From Trileptium ribeirensis (lineage: Eukaryota; Nematoda; Enoplea; Enoplida; Thoracostomopsidae), in NCBI GenBank assembly GCA_030248225.1, contig JASANE010019190.1:62001-126000 (forward strand): a stretch of 64,000 nt of DNA. Reading direction: 5' to 3'. The notes below the pieces were generated by a model, which was not told the DNA's origin, did not search any database, and saw nothing but the letters and a program-made list of their open reading frames with translations. Positions within the stretch are counted from its first letter, which is position 1. Each line of letters opens with the position of its first letter. Both the position numbers and the translations under genes were made by a program. Positions 47,692-60,339 of this stretch are shown one piece after another.

Positions 47692-47990
47692 CTACCCAAA
47701 AAGAACCAAGAAGAAATAAGTTATTAAAACAGATATTTTGATGGGTCTACATGTATTCGGGCATTTAATGACACTGGTCAAGTCTGACAACTGGACGCTT
47801 TCATCCACTGTAAGTGAATTTGAAACCGGGATCACCAGAATTTTATTTCGAATAGGATTCACAGCATAAGGTTTAGTACAATAACGTTCATCGACAGACA
47901 CATTCTTTTAAGCAGCGCATGTAAACTGAACCCCACAATCATGGCAAAGAGGAAAAATGAAACAATATTTACCAATAAACGAATCCATTA
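47692..47990 (-). CDS. Cysteine-containing frame with hydrophobic C-terminus, in-frame stop (left arm)
   Basis: On the minus strand, a frame with KYCFIFPLCHDCGVQFTCAA runs to a TAA near 47909 and then continues without shift for 70 residues. These hold DERYCTKPYAVNP, KCPNTC and a hydrophobic end, ISVLITYFFLVLFG. The mirror at about 51385-51660 reads through at that stop but is broken elsewhere. Even cysteine spacing and the hydrophobic tail would fit a secreted or GPI-anchored protein, but no signal peptide is seen and no family is recognised. It could be the last exon of a longer gene or chance. Confidence 0.3.
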
Positions 47991-48510
47991 TGAATAAATT
48001 ATAAAGTATATAATTGTTGTTTAACGACGGGGTAGAAACATGAACAGTCGATCAATTGTTTCTATTATCGCATTGTAAAATACCACTTCAAGCCTCAAAA
48101 ATGTTGAACAAGTGTTATAATAAGGCAAAATACTCCACCATTCATGAAGTCCGATATGTAAAGTAATATTCATATTACATCCGATCGTTTCAAACTCTAC
48201 ACCTATCGTATCATTCTATGTAGATATGATTATTTCACGTTGCATTAGTCCGTAAATTTGAGCTTACGCTATCGGAACGGATGTTGCAAACATATTCCAA
48301 GGTATATTGACTATAAAATACGAAACATTTTTAATCCCAACAACCAATTGATCCACGTAAGATAATATTGTACGATTAAGAAAAATCATTAAAGTTAATA
48401 TCAACACGTTCATGAGCTGTTTTATACAATGTTAAATCAAAAAATAAGTCATTGAATTTAGCAACGTTTCTTATCATATCCCTTGGTGAAACATCGCTGT
48501 AATCTCTGAT

Positions 48511-48741
48511 TTATCTAACAATCTTAAACTTAAGTAGCGCATTTGAGGGAATGAACACCTTAAACACGCCTTTTTTACGAGTTTTTATCAGGAAATCATT
48601 CAGTGCCTTGAAAAGGAAATTGTTCGGGATGAGAGAGAGGATGAAAAAACGTTTGACATAGTTGTAAAAATATATAAATATGGATCCTTGAGGCATTCTA
48701 AAATGGACATAAGGCAATAGCTCAGAAAGTTCACTTGCCAC
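48511..48741 (-). CDS. Unrecognised 76-codon frame (left arm)
   Basis: A minus-strand frame, ELSELLPYVHFRMPQGS followed by an aromatic-rich stretch and a basic end. A possible acceptor (CACACTACAG) lies just upstream, so it may be a terminal exon. The mirrored sequence near 50650-50760 keeps the first half (ELLPY...FRMPRGS) and then loses the frame. Function unknown. Confidence 0.25.
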   Translation of the reverse strand: MASELSELLPYVHFRMPQGSIFIYFYNYVKRFFILSLIPNNFLFKALNDFLIKTRKKGVFKVFIPSNALLKFKIVR

Positions 48742-48947
48742 TGTAGTGTGCTGTGAACGTGAAAATATAACAACTTTGACTGCGGTTTAGCGTTTGCCAG
48801 AACTTCCTACAATTTCGTGCTTTTAGGAACAAACTTATAAACCATTTATGGGCATGCAACAGTATCGATTGCCTTAGCAACTATATACTAAGTCGTAACT
48901 TAGAATTGATAAATAAATTTACATTTTCAAATGGTAATAAGTCACAT

Positions 48948-49328
48948 TTAGTCATTTGATGTTTTATTGACAGCTGATCGCGGATGTTTCTCTTCCATTA
49001 CACTAACAAGTTGCTTTAAATTCAGAACAGCCTCCGACGACTCCGTGTCATCAGTTTGCCGATTTAGTGTACTAGTTGTACTCGTTTGAGGAACCTTGTC
49101 CATCTGTGCCGTCAGCTCATTTGCAGCAGATTCAGCTATTAATTCTTCAGCTCTGCTGTCAACGCCAACAACAGCTTCCGATCCCGAAACGCACACTGAT
49201 GCATCATCCTCAGCACTGTCAGTATTATCAGATAGGGCAATATGAAATTCAACGGACTCGATGTCACTCGAAGTTGTAACGTTAAATATTGATGCGATTT
49301 TGCGCACATTTATTCGACCAAGATTAGT
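48948..49328 (-). CDS. Terminal exon of an unrecognised acidic protein (left arm)
   Basis: On the minus strand the acceptor TTCTATTTAG at 49329-49338 opens a 126-codon frame ending in TGA or TAA-type stop at 48948. The sequence is acidic and Ser/Ala-rich (SDNTDSAEDDASVCVSG, EELIAESAANELTAQ) without hydrophobic spans, and looks like a disordered tail. The equivalent stretch of the right arm (about 50120-50460) has lost more than 60 bases and the frame. I do not recognise a family. A 61-codon frame on the other strand at 49428-49613 (KYLIRQGLEITTIL) is close by, but its relation is unknown. Confidence 0.4.
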   Translation of the reverse strand, partial: TNLGRINVRKIASIFNVTTSSDIESVEFHIALSDNTDSAEDDASVCVSGSEAVVGVDSRAEELIAESAANELTAQMDKVPQTSTTSTLNRQTDDTESSEAVLNLKQLVSVMEEKHPRSAVNKTSND

Positions 49329-49643
49329 CTAAATAGAACATTCAAAAACAGAAATGAAACTTACATCACTGAGTAGACTGTTAAACAATATTAACTACTC
49401 AAAATTGGTGATTACAGCGAATACAACATGGTACAGAAAAAAATGCATATTGTTCAAGATTTAAGGAACCTTAAACGAAAAAAATTAAAATACTTGATCA
49501 GGCAAGGCTTAGAAATCACAACAATACTGCAATCAGCTAAAAATTATAATAGCAACGTATACTTGGCCTTAGATTTAGCTTTACTGGAATTTTATTCAGT
49601 GAAACCACATTAATACAGAGAATGTGCTTTCACAGTTAAACTA

Positions 49644-49825
49644 CAGTACTCGCCAAAAATGACCGTCGCATTTCGAGCGAGTCGCGAGCGAGTGGCTCGC
49701 TCGAGATTTCACAACTATTTAAATCAAAAGAAAATTCTATTTTTAGAACAAATTTATTTTGAGCGAGTCGCGACCGAGCGTCGAGCGAGTCGCGAGCGAG
49801 CGACAGTCATTTTTGGCGGGTACTG
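49644..49825. mobile_element. Tc1/mariner-like MITE at the axis of the palindrome
   Basis: 182 bp with TA on both sides (49642-49643 and 49826-49827). Ends are CAGTACTCGCCAAAAATGAC and, inverted, CAGTACCCGCCAAAAATGAC. The inverted repeat continues with GTCGC and then into GAGCGAGTCGCGAGCGAG-type simple repeats on both sides. About 60 bp of unique sequence (about 49700-49757) forms the loop and contains the symmetry axis of the whole palindrome. CAGT ends and TA duplication match the Tc1 group; there is no transposase. Confidence 0.9.
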
Positions 49826-51384
49826 TATTTTCGTGAAAAAACACATTCTGTATTAATCTGGTTTCACTGAATAAAATTCCAGTAAAGCTAAATCTAAGGC
49901 CAATATACGTTGCTATTATAATTTTTAGCTGATTGCAGTACTGTTGTAGATTTCTAAGCCTTGCCTGATCAAGTATTTTAATTTTTTTTCGTTTAAGGTT
50001 CCTAAATCTTGAACAAAATTTTTCTGCGTCTGTTGTCGCTTGTAGTCACCAATTTTGAGTAGTTAATATTGTTTAACAGTCTACTCAGTGATGTATTTGA
50101 ATGTTCTATTTTGACTAGATCTTTTTGGTCGAATAAATGTGCGCAAATCGGCATAGAAATTTAACGTTACGACTTCGTCGAGATCGTTGAATTTCATATT
50201 GCCCTATCTGACTGACAGGTCTAATACGTGTCGTTTCAGAATGGCAAAATTACTTGTTTAACGGCAAGACTCGAAGAATTAATAGTGTTAAGCCTCAAAT
50301 GACTTGACGGCACAGATGAACGAGACTCTCCTCAAACGAGTACAACTAGTACACTAAATCGGCAAACTGATGACAGGAATTGTCGGAGGCTTTTCTGAGT
50401 TTAAAGCAACTTGTTGCAGTGTAATGAAGAAAACATCCGCGAATATCGATGAAACGTCGAATGACTAATGTGACTTATTACCATTTGAAAATGTAAATTT
50501 ATTTATCAAACCCTACGAGACTACTCTGTTGCATGCCCATAAATGGTTTATAGCTATTATTAAAAGCACGAAATTGTCAGGAAGTTTCTGGCAAACGCTA
50601 AAGTTCCGCAGTCAAAGTTGTTATATTTCAGCGTTCACGGCGCTACAGTGGCAAGTGAACTTTCTGAGCTATTGCCTTATGTCATTTAGAATGCCTAGAG
50701 GATCCTCTCTATATTTTTACAATTTGTCGAACATTTTCGTCCTCTCTCCGTGCCAAACACTTTTTAGAGGCACTTAAATGTTTTCTGATAAAAACTCGTA
50801 AAAAACATGTTTAATTGTTCATTCCCTCAGAATGCGTTCTTAAAGTTTAAATTGTTGCGAGATAGATAGGAGGTACAGCGATGTTTCACCAAGGGATATA
50901 ACGTTGCTGAATTCAATGACTTTATTTTTTGATTTAACATTGTATAAAACAGCTCATAAACGTGTTAATTTAACTTTAATGATTTTTCTTAATAGTACAA
51001 TATTATACATCAATCTGTTGTTTGTCACTTTTCGTGTCGATTCGATGTTTGCAACATCAGTTACCAATAGCGTAAGCTCAAATTTACGGACTAATGCAAC
51101 ATTTAAAAATGGTATCTTCTTAGAATAATACGATAGGTGCAAGAGTTTGAAACGATCGGATGTAATATGAATATTACTTTACATATTGGATTTTTTCATG
51201 AATGGTGGAGTATTTTGCCTTATTATAACACTTGTTCAACATTTTTTGAGACTTGAAGTGGTATTTTACAATGCGAATAATAGAAACAATTGATCGACTG
51301 TTCATGTTTGACCCATGTTGTTAAACAACAATTATATACTTTATAATTTGTCATTAATACTGATTTATTGGTAAATATTGTTTC

Positions 51385-51660
51385 ATTTTTCCCTTTTTGC
51401 CATAATTGTGGGGTTCAGTTTACATGCGCTGCTAAAAAAATATCTGTCGATGATCGTTATTGTACTAAACCTTATGCTGTGAATCGTATTTTGAGAATAA
51501 AATTATCGTGATTCCGGTTTGAAGAATTGACTTACAGTGGATGAAAGCGTCCAGTCGTCAGACTTGACCAGTGTCATTCAATGCCCGAATACATGTTAGA
51601 CCCAGTCAAAATATCTGTTTTAATAACTTATTTTCTTCTTGGTTCTTTTTGGGTAGTCAA
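51385..51660 (+). pseudogene. Mirror copy of the Cys-containing frame (right arm)
   Basis: This is the reverse-arm equivalent of 47692-47990. Where the left arm has a stop, this copy reads GCTGCTAAAAAAATATCTGT and stays open. Further on, indels near 51490 break the frame. The two copies therefore carry different lesions. Confidence 0.4.
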
Positions 51661-52339
51661 AATCTATGGTTACATTTTATGATCGAAGCCTAAGATTTAG
51701 ATAAAGTTTGTTATCGGTTTCAACTCTGCCTTTGATTTCACTATTGAATTTGGCTTTGTACTCATATTAATATGTATATTGTATATTGATTACGTTCGTA
51801 CAAATTAACGTGTATGACATTTCCCAGCATTGATACTTGGTGTAGTACTATAATATAGTATAATAGCACACCGATAAAATCATGTATTTAAATTAACAGT
51901 TTTTAGCAATGTTGGGTGTGGTGACGGCGAGTTGCTGGAGATTCCCTTCGCGACGTTGGTGCTTCGATTTTGTCGCCACATTAGGGCACAATGTGATCCT
52001 GTTAGAACGTGAATATGTATGTGAATATTTCCACCTCTTAGGTGTCGTTCAATTCGCTTTCGATATTGCACACACAAATTAATCAGATCCGAATCGGATG
52101 ATGCGGTGTGAATAAATGTAAACACTATATACGCAATAAGCTCGGGCTTTGTTCGTAACCTAAGGGTGCAAGGCTCTTTTTAACTATATAACGTCCGACC
52201 CCCTAAAAGTGACGTGCGCTATTAAATCAATACGATTCGTATGGGAACGGACTCAATATATACTTCAAATTTTCGTTGGATCAAGACCGGTCGAATTTCT
52301 CGTATATAGTCACACATTTGTAAAAGCGTACCTACAATG

Positions 52340-52460
52340 CGACGCGATGCAATAATTGAACCTTGTGAGGTTCCTGAAGGAACCGAATTACAGCTCCTAG
52401 ATAGCCTAGTGACCATCATACAAGGCTGGCAGCCAAAGCGCTCCACGTTTAATACGCCGC
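52340..52460 (+). repeat. tRNA-derived SINE, mirror copy (right arm)
   Basis: GAGGTTCCTGAAGGAACCGA then GATAGCCTAGTGACCATCAT parallels the GAGGTTTCTGAAATAGCGTAGTGGC head of the SINE at 63220. The A-box-like word is TAGCCTAGTGACC; the B box is eroded. A further decayed copy lies at about 53110-53190. Confidence 0.5.
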
Positions 52461-54674
52461 TGTGGGAAAGTTCGTTCAAAGTTATTCGAAATGCACATTA
52501 ACATTAGTAAAAGTGTTAACTAAATTAATTCCGATCACTGTAGTTTGGGTAAAAAAATTTAAGTAGAGGCTAGCTGACTGTTTTGCCAACAGATTTTTTT
52601 CGAAAGAACTCGGATTTAATTTTTGCAGTTCCACCTGTATACAATTCCGCCAAAAATTCGGTTGCAAGTTGGGGATTTTTACTCGTTCGTGCTGTTTGGT
52701 ATAATATGCATCTGTGATAATTTACAAAAATGTGGATTTATATAATGTATGGTTGGTTTATTTAAATTAGGTTTGAATAAAACAGTCGTCTTCTCATTTA
52801 AGCGCTATAAGCAGAACAAAAAATTATTCCTACATAATAATGCAGCTATATAATTTCTATTATATAGCACATTTGGTAAATACTGTTGCTGCAATTTTAT
52901 GGGTGAAAAATCATAATGCATAATAAACTGCATACATTGCATGATTTTAGTAGAAATTATTAAAGTCCAGTAATTTGGGTAAACAGTACGTTTTGGCAAT
53001 TTTAGGAACGGAAAGACCCGATTAACTGAGCCCGGCATGGTGTCGACATGGCGAAACAGTCTGTTAAAGTATTTTTGTTATTCGAAATGCGTTGTTCACT
53101 TGCTTCATGAGGTTTTTTTAAGAACCGAGAAACGACTTCTAAGTAGCTTAGTAGCTAATGTACAACACTGGAAGTCAAACGGTCCAGCTTCAATCCGACC
53201 TTACATTAAATTTGTCTTAGATTGACTTATATATTTGCTAATTTATCCAGCGAAGGGGTGAGAGAAATATTGCGGAAAGGCATAAGAGTAAGACAACCCT
53301 TGGAGAACGAGAATTATTGAAAAGTTTAAAACGAAATAGGAAGTTTTTCAAATTAGAAAGCGGCGAAGTTTAGAAATTTGAAAAACTGGAAAAAAATTTC
53401 ATCATTCCGAAGGTTTTTCTGACGTCGAATAATATTACATGTTTTCAGATACAGCGAACCTTGCAGGATGGAAATTGTTGAAATTTTTAAAAATAACGAT
53501 GTGAAGTTTTTGAAACTAAAAAATCGCGAAGCGCAGAAAACCGGAAAGTGCAGAAAAAATTTCCTCTTTCCAAAAGTTAAATTACATTACACTTTTCCAG
53601 ATAGAGAGAAATGGAAATTTTTGAAAAACCGTTACTAATTTAATGTATAAAATATATATACGTAGAGGCGTAATAAATTGCCACTGGAAGACTCCAGAGT
53701 TTAATTTTTGCTCGCAAAACAGAAACCAATGTTTAAGTCGTAAATGTCTGTAATAGCAGCTAAGCTTGGGTCTGCGAGCAGCGCGAAAAACAGCAATTTT
53801 AAATTTAAGCAGCTAAAGCATAATTTTTAAGGTATTCAAATAGGGAAATTTTTTGTTACTCCGCTGGTCTTACCGTCGAAACCACCTAGTCATCCCCCAA
53901 AAACCTGACGGAGCATGGGCATCTATCATTTAGGGTAGAATTTCGAATGAATATGTATTAAAAATGTTTTCTAAATGTTCAATCTGAAGAGTCAACATAC
54001 ACATAATGGTGTAACGTGCCCCTAATTCGGAGAACCAAACATAATTTGGGAAAACATTTATATACTTGGTACAGTACCAGATTAAACCATTTTCCTATTC
54101 GTAAACTCGGAAATAATGTTCCCACACGATTTCCGCGATCGCGGAAATTCAAGTAAAATCACGATTGTTTTAAAGCCGAAAATTTGCCGAATCCGAATTA
54201 AGCGGTTTTGTTTGTGAACAACAGAAGCTCAATTATAGGATTTACTTTCTTTACAACGTCACTATTAAATTAAAATTATTCGCGAACACTGAATAATCGC
54301 TATGCATACTTGACAACGAATCGAATCGCTGTAAAATTTTGTTCGAGTACAAGGTATAATTTCTGGCACTTGAATTCCGTTTTGCCAGTTTTCAATTAAA
54401 GAAAATCAGAATAAAATTCAACAATTTTTATGTAACGAGTATTTGCGATTCGATGTTGGTTATTACAGAGTAGGATGATAGGTTACCGTGTTAGCGAGGA
54501 AATTTTGTTACATCTTATACGACGCATTGTTATTTTAGCGACCGGGAGTTGTAAAATCCTATTGTACGCACAAAAATGTCATTGAGCCACATTTGGCTCA
54601 TTCTGAACCGAGTATGACTCAATGATGCTGCAGCGTACGCTCTGTGAATCAAGTTTTGACTTCCGTGAAGACAA

Positions 54675-54743
54675 GAGCCGATGATGGTCGATTCCTTTAA
54701 AGCAGTGCCGCAGCTACTTAGCAGGGTCGACCATCATCGGCTC
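54675..54743. repeat. Perfect 17-bp stem hairpin, mirror copy
   Basis: Identical stem and the reverse complement of the loop at 44623-44691. It lies on the 3' side of the mirrored terminal exon. Confidence 0.85.
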
Positions 54744-55024
54744 CATGTAAAGATAACTGCGAATATTGTTTAAAATATATACTGTTTTGGATCCGACTCC
54801 CTAAGTATTTCAAGTTTGGCGATGTGAAGTCATTTATATTACAAACAAATGTTAGGAATATGGTTTTTTCCAAATATATATACATTGGAGGTTTGTCTCA
54901 AATTTAAGAATAATAACTTATGGGCACTGTATAATAAAATGTACAAACTTATGTACGTGGTCAGACAAGTAAGTCCGTTTTAGTAATATGAATATGAAAA
55001 ATAGACATAAATTTTAGAGACATA

Positions 55025-55219
55025 TTAAATTGAATTTCTGTGGGACTGAGCAACCGCTGCTTCATAAATGGGTGGTGGTGTATCGAGAGGCTCGTCGTTG
55101 CTGGTTGGAATAGATGCTACTACAATATTCCGAGTTGCTTCAGATGATTCTGGTGTTTTTAAAGGGAATTTGGATGAACGATTAGCTGTTTTGTGCCTTG
55201 ACAATGCAGAAGACGTGTT
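55025..55219 (-). CDS. Mirror copy of the PPxY terminal exon (right arm)
   Basis: The exact reverse-strand counterpart of 44147-44341, 195 bp with the frame, acceptor and stop intact. If the palindrome is real, this is the last exon of an inverted partial duplicate whose 5' exons lie beyond the window. If it is an artefact, it is the same exon read twice. Confidence 0.6.
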   Translation of the reverse strand, partial: NTSSALSRHKTANRSSKFPLKTPESSEATRNIVVASIPTSNDEPLDTPPPIYEAAVAQSHRNSI

Positions 55220-55429
55220 CTGAAAACAATACAGTACTTACACTGAAAACAGTCATCATATTTGCAGAGATGAACAGTAGTACTAAAAGTTTAAAAAGTT
55301 AACATATATCAGCATATTGCTTACAGATGTTGCGTTTGTTTGTAAGTTTTGCTAGAGTAAAGACATATTTCTTACCTGAATCCACAATATATATACTCTA
55401 AAACCTCCGAGTGAGAATTCTGACCCAGA

Positions 55430-56060
55430 ATAAATTGTCAAATTTTGACTCAATCTGAGTTAAATTTGTTTGACTGTATGAGTCACCCTTGACTCAGTTT
55501 GATTGAGACATAATCAGACTGAGAATAAGCTGGCTCATTCACGGGTCGGAAACGAACTGACGCAAATGAGTCAACTTTGACTTAGAATAAATTGAGTCAA
55601 ATTTTGAACCAATCTGAATTAAAATTTGTTTGCCTGTATGAGTCAGCCTTGACTCAGTTTGACTGAGACATGGATTAGACTGAGAATAAATTAGCTCATT
55701 CACAGGGTCGGAAACGAACTGACGCAAATGAGGCAAATTTGACTCAGAATAAATTGAGTCTACTTTTGATCCAATCTGAGTAAAAATTTGACTGTATGAG
55801 TTAGCCTTGACTCAGTTTGATTGAGACCTGGGCCCATGTCAACTTTAGGGGCCGAAGTATAATGCATGTCATGCCGTTCTCGATATACAAAGCCTAAGCC
55901 TTAGTCTTAGCCTAAGCTAAGGTCCCCATATGAGCCATGTACTAAGCCTAAGCCTAAGTCGAGGCCGGCCCCTAAAGTTCACATGGGCCGAGACCTGGAT
56001 CAGACTAAGAATAACCTGGCTCATTCACGGGGTCGGAAACGAACTGACGCAATTCATTCA
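55430..56060. repeat. 162-bp satellite array, mirror copy
   Basis: Reverse complement of 43308-43945 with the same unit order and the same MITE in the same unit. Confidence 0.9.
55831..55989. mobile_element. hAT-like MITE, mirror copy
   Basis: 159 bp, with GAGACCTG duplicated on both sides (55823-55830 and 55990-55997), the complement of the left-arm target duplication. Confidence 0.92.
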
Positions 56061-58480
56061 AATTAGACTCGGCGTTTTTAACGCGGATGTTACTACGGAA
56101 TTATGCAGCTGTTTGAACCCACTAATTTAAACTATATATTGCTTTCGTGCATTGGTTGTCAAATAATCACGATTACCCGGGGTATGTTTACATAAATTTA
56201 ACATTTCAAAACTTAAAGAGGTACAACAATGCTAAAATTACGCAGTTGCAGCCATACAGAAGCATTTATAACCCAGAATTCGTGAGATATCTATTACATA
56301 GCCTTTGTTTCTGCAGCTCACACCGTGACTAAACAACTTTTCAAAATTATTAAATTTATGTATATATTATATGTCTAAATGTTTTTTCAAGGTTCACAAT
56401 TTCAGCTCAAAATTCGCACAAAATCTGTTCAAAATCTGAAAAGATTTTTCTTATAATACATTTGTTTTTCGATAATCTAAATGTCTCAACACCATGTCAA
56501 TGGGTTTCCAAATTTGGAAGGTTGATGTAAAGTTGAAAGATTCCCGGTTTAATACAATCTTTCAGAATTCTGAAACATTGTTAGTGTTCGAATGTTAAGC
56601 GAAAACAAAATTTATAAAACAATAAATTTTATAATTCACAAAAATAAAATTTATGCAAAACGTTGCCACGATTTTGAGCAGATTCTGTTCAGATTTTCGG
56701 CTGCATATTTAGATCTCAATATCTTAGCGTGTGAAAGAGAACCTTTTGAAAACGCATATTACTACTTATCACTATATCAGAAAGCATGTATTTCGCTCAA
56801 ATTCCAAACATTTACTGAAGATCTTGGTAAATCCTGGGTTTTTAGGTAAATTTTCTTTGAAATTTCAGCAATTAGTTTGTGTTGTATTCTTGGAAAGAAA
56901 GCAAAAGAAAACCAACGGGTTTTGAAAGAAAACATTTATTGAAAACCAAAATTAAAAGAAACAGTAAACGAAGAAGATTAACAGTAGCAAAGAAAACATT
57001 GGAGTCTCTGAGACCTAGGCAACTTCGGCCTTTATATAGTCTCCGAAGGTCATTCTGGAATGTTCCAGTCAATGACGTATTGTTCTCGTCATTTGTGGAC
57101 GACGAAATACATAGCTAGTGAGTTCCATTAAACTCCACTAGCTTCGTGCAAGTTCCTCGCTATGTATATATGTAGCGTCGGAGTTCTGCCGCGACACCTC
57201 CCCACTCAGTCTGAACTTCACGGTGAAGGCGAGAATCTTCGTGTCGAATTCAGGGTGCGTTTGGAACGTCGTGGAATATGCTCACCGCATGCGGGCATCA
57301 AATTCCGTTTATGTCGCTTATTCGCAGAATCAGCATCCGTGTTGAGCGGTCGAATTTCGGCATCAGTAGGTAGGTCTCTTGGAAGTCGAGGAGTTGAGGC
57401 AGGAGCTTCGTCAGGTTCCGAATCATCCTCGTTGACATGGCGGGTTTGAAGTTGCTCCAGATGTCTTCTTCATGTGGGACCTCTGGGATGGACCCGAACA
57501 TTGAAAGTGCGAATGCCCTTGCGCTTTGTTACCACTGCCGGTACCCAACGGAGCACTTTGTCTCGCCGAGGACCGAAGTAGAGAGCGCAGACTGGATCTC
57601 CGACATTGAAGGAGCGGATGACTTTAGACACCACTTCGAGACTTTGGGATTTCGTCGCTTCTCTTGCTTGTTTGCCGTGAGCAGTATGGGCAGGCGAAGG
57701 AAGCATGGTGACGATTTTTGTCCGGATTTGACAAGAATTGAGCAGTTCACTGGGTGAATAGCCGCTTTAAATTAAAAGTTCGACGATATTGCATCAGGAA
57801 TTCTTGCAGTGCTTTGCTTGGAGGAAGGTTGGGCTTCCGTAGGGCCTGCTTGAAGGTCTGAACAAGACGTTCGGCTGATCCATTGGTTCCAGGATGGTAT
57901 GAAGCTCCGCTAAGATGAACAAGTCCTCATTCCTTGCACCAGGGCTGAATTCTTATGAGAGGAACGCGAAGGCATTATCCGTAACCAAAGTGTGTGGATA
58001 ACCGAAGTGGGCGAAGTCATGCTCCAGCAGGGTCGTCGCTGCTTGGTCGGAGACTGACTGTGTCGGATGGATGCAGGGATATTTGGAGTACGCATCCGTG
58101 ATCACGAGCCAGTTGGTTCACATTAAATTGATGGCATGGTCCAGGTGAAGTCGACTCCAATGCTTTTCAGGAAGCATCCATCGATAGATCGCCGGCTTGG
58201 AAGGCTTATTCTGGTGTTCTCCGTAGGAAACGCAGTGTCGACACATTCCTTCGATGTCATCATCGATGTTGGGCCAGTAGACTGAAGTGCGAGCCAGCTA
58301 TTTCATTCGTTGCATTCCAAAATGTCCGAGATGAAGCAGCTCCAGAACTTGTCGGCGCATACTTGCAGGAATGGCGACTCTTGATCCGTAGAGTAGACAG
58401 CCATTGCAGATTGAGAGAGACTTTGCAAGTTGCCGATAACGTTGCATTTCAGTGCCTTTGTCGCTTTTCTTCGGTGGCCG

Positions 58481-58957
58481 TCATTCGCGATCAAATCGCA
58501 ACACCATTGCAATGACTGGATCCTTGGTTGATTCACGTTCCAGAGTACCATGTTCTGCAGGCGTCACCTTATTGTTGATTACGTCGATTGTGCAGACCAT
58601 CTCCGTGTCGTCGTCTGTTTTCTCCCCGACGAATTGAGTGTCGTTGGAGTAGTCGTCCAAGTAAACCGCAGTTCCGGGTAAATCCTTGACTAGCTGATCC
58701 ATGATCTGCTGGAAATATCCTGGTGCAGATCTGATACCGAATGGAAGTCGTTTCTGTAGCAGGACTCCCTTGTGTGTGCTGAGAGCCAGTCGCCGTTGCC
58801 TAAGCGGAGTTAGTTTGATCTGGTCGTAGGCATCGGCCAGATCAATCTTGGTGAATCCGTAACCGCCTCTCAGTTTTCGCATGAGGTCCTCAGATATAGG
58901 CAGACGATGTCTGTGATCTTCCAGCTGCGAGTTGACTGTAAACGGAGTAGTCCTCAC
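58481..58957 (-). pseudogene. Reverse transcriptase palm of LTR element (right arm)
   Basis: 158 codons with HRLPISEDLMRKLRGG, then FTKIDLADAYDQIKL (first catalytic Asp region), RRLALSTHKGVL, LPFGIRSAPGYFQQIM, and VYLDDYSND, where YLDD is the catalytic pair. This is a clear Ty3/gypsy RT palm. About ten residues after YLDD the sequence changes to GEKTDDDTEMVCTID, which normally lies beyond RNase H. Thumb and RNase H have therefore been deleted. An upstream frame (58890-59192) carries the fingers region and is joined only through a small shift. Confidence 0.85.
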
Positions 58958-59192
58958 AGATGCGAAGAGATGGCTTTTTCTGACCGGGATGAAGAGTCTT
59001 CTTTATAGGGACCACGGGTGTTCCATAGCTGTTGAATTGCGTGGGTTCCCAGACTTCTTTGGCGATGCCTTGTTCGTAGGATTCCTCCACTGCAGGTTCC
59101 ACGGCAAAGGGTACAGGACGCGCTTTCCGGATAATTGAAGTAGCATCGGGTTTGAACTTCACTTCCAGTTCGAAGTCCTTAAGGCATCCCAA

Positions 59193-60339
59193 TTAAGGCT
59201 TCCACAGGCCTTGGAACTCGTCACAAAGTAAGCGACAGCGTTCCTGAAGCTGTGTGTCCGCTTGATGGCTGAAAACGGTATTGCAGGGCTGCACGGCTCC
59301 CAGCGCTTTGTCGACGGAAATTCCCAAGTGTTTTGTAGAGATCCGTCCCAGCAGGTTAAGGCCAGGAATTTCAGACACTGTAAACTGGATATACTGCGGC
59401 TCTTCAGAGTCCGCTGTGACTACGGGGCATGTGAATGTTCTCAGGATCGGAATGTTGCGCTTGCTGGCAGATTGGTAGCATAAGGTAGAATTGTCCAGCA
59501 GAGGACGACCAAGATCTTCCAAGTGCTGCTTCGAAATGAAGTTTCCCCTCGTGGCTGCATCCATATGGAAGGTCTTGCCTTGAATCTCGATAGGATCTTA
59601 CAGCTTGGGCAACGATTCTTGTCCCGTGACCGCGTTGACATCGTGGATGAGTTTGACTGCCTGCTTGGATCCTTGTTTGACCGCAGCTTGTTTCTTCCGG
59701 CTAACTTTCCCCAAATGATCCGAAATTCCGCAGTAGTGGCAGGTAGAGTCCTTGAAACGGGAGTCACTGGCCTTGTGATCCGAATTTCTACTTGGCTTCT
59801 CCTGCTCACTTGCCTTGACTTGGGAAGTTGAATTCCGTTTTTGCTTGGAAGGACGTTAAGGAGTGACTTTGTGGACGGAATTCGGCTTGTGAGCATGCAC
59901 AGTGTCCTTTGCGACCTTCGCAGCATCTTCCGTTTCAACCACAATTTCGATAGCAAGCGCGAAATCCATCCAGCTCATCGTCTTTACCTTGAAGAGTGAT
60001 ACCTTCAGGACGGCTTCGTTGTTGCAGAGCAGATGAAAGGCGAGCGCAAAGCTTCATCCAGTGGGTCCTTGATTCGGCAAAGTCACAAGTGGCTGCGTCT
60101 TGACGAATGCGAGCGGCTAACTCATGAAGAATTTCGCCTGGCTTTCTTCGCATGTCGCTCCAGAATTTGAATCGTTCGTGGACGACGAAACGCTTCGGGT
60201 CGAAATGAGTCTTCATGAAAGAAACAATCTCGTCCATTGTGAGATCGATGATCTTTTTCGGAAGGGATTGCTGCTTGGCCAAATTTCCTAGAAGACGATA
60301 GACATCGTTGGATTGGTTTTTCAGGAAGATTTGATCCAT
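59193..60339 (-). pseudogene. gag and protease-like region of LTR element (right arm)
   Basis: The gag frame 59935-60339 begins in the middle of the domain (MDQIFLKNQSNDVYRLLGNL) and is intact through LAARIRQDAATCDF until the shared GGATGGAT duplication. The next frame contains the zinc-knuckle remnant CHYCGISDH and two shared stops, then MDAATRGNFISKQHLEDLGR in the protease position, and ends at a shared TAA before LGCLKDFELEVKF. An additional shared TAG lies just upstream of the gag frame at about 60401. Confidence 0.8.

Larger units (their letters stand above)
35290..49643 (+). repeat. Giant palindrome, left arm (visible part)
   Basis: Every landmark here recurs in reverse order and opposite strand to the right of 49.8 kb: exon B, the SINE, the 510-bp MITE, the LTR element, the 162-bp satellite, the terminal exon, and AT-rich repeats up to the axis. 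Paired coordinates add up to about 99,470 at the axis, 99,366 at the terminal exon and 99,290 at exon B, so the right arm is slightly shorter. The limit at 35290 is only where the window ends on the other arm; the true boundary may lie further left. Confidence 0.95.
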
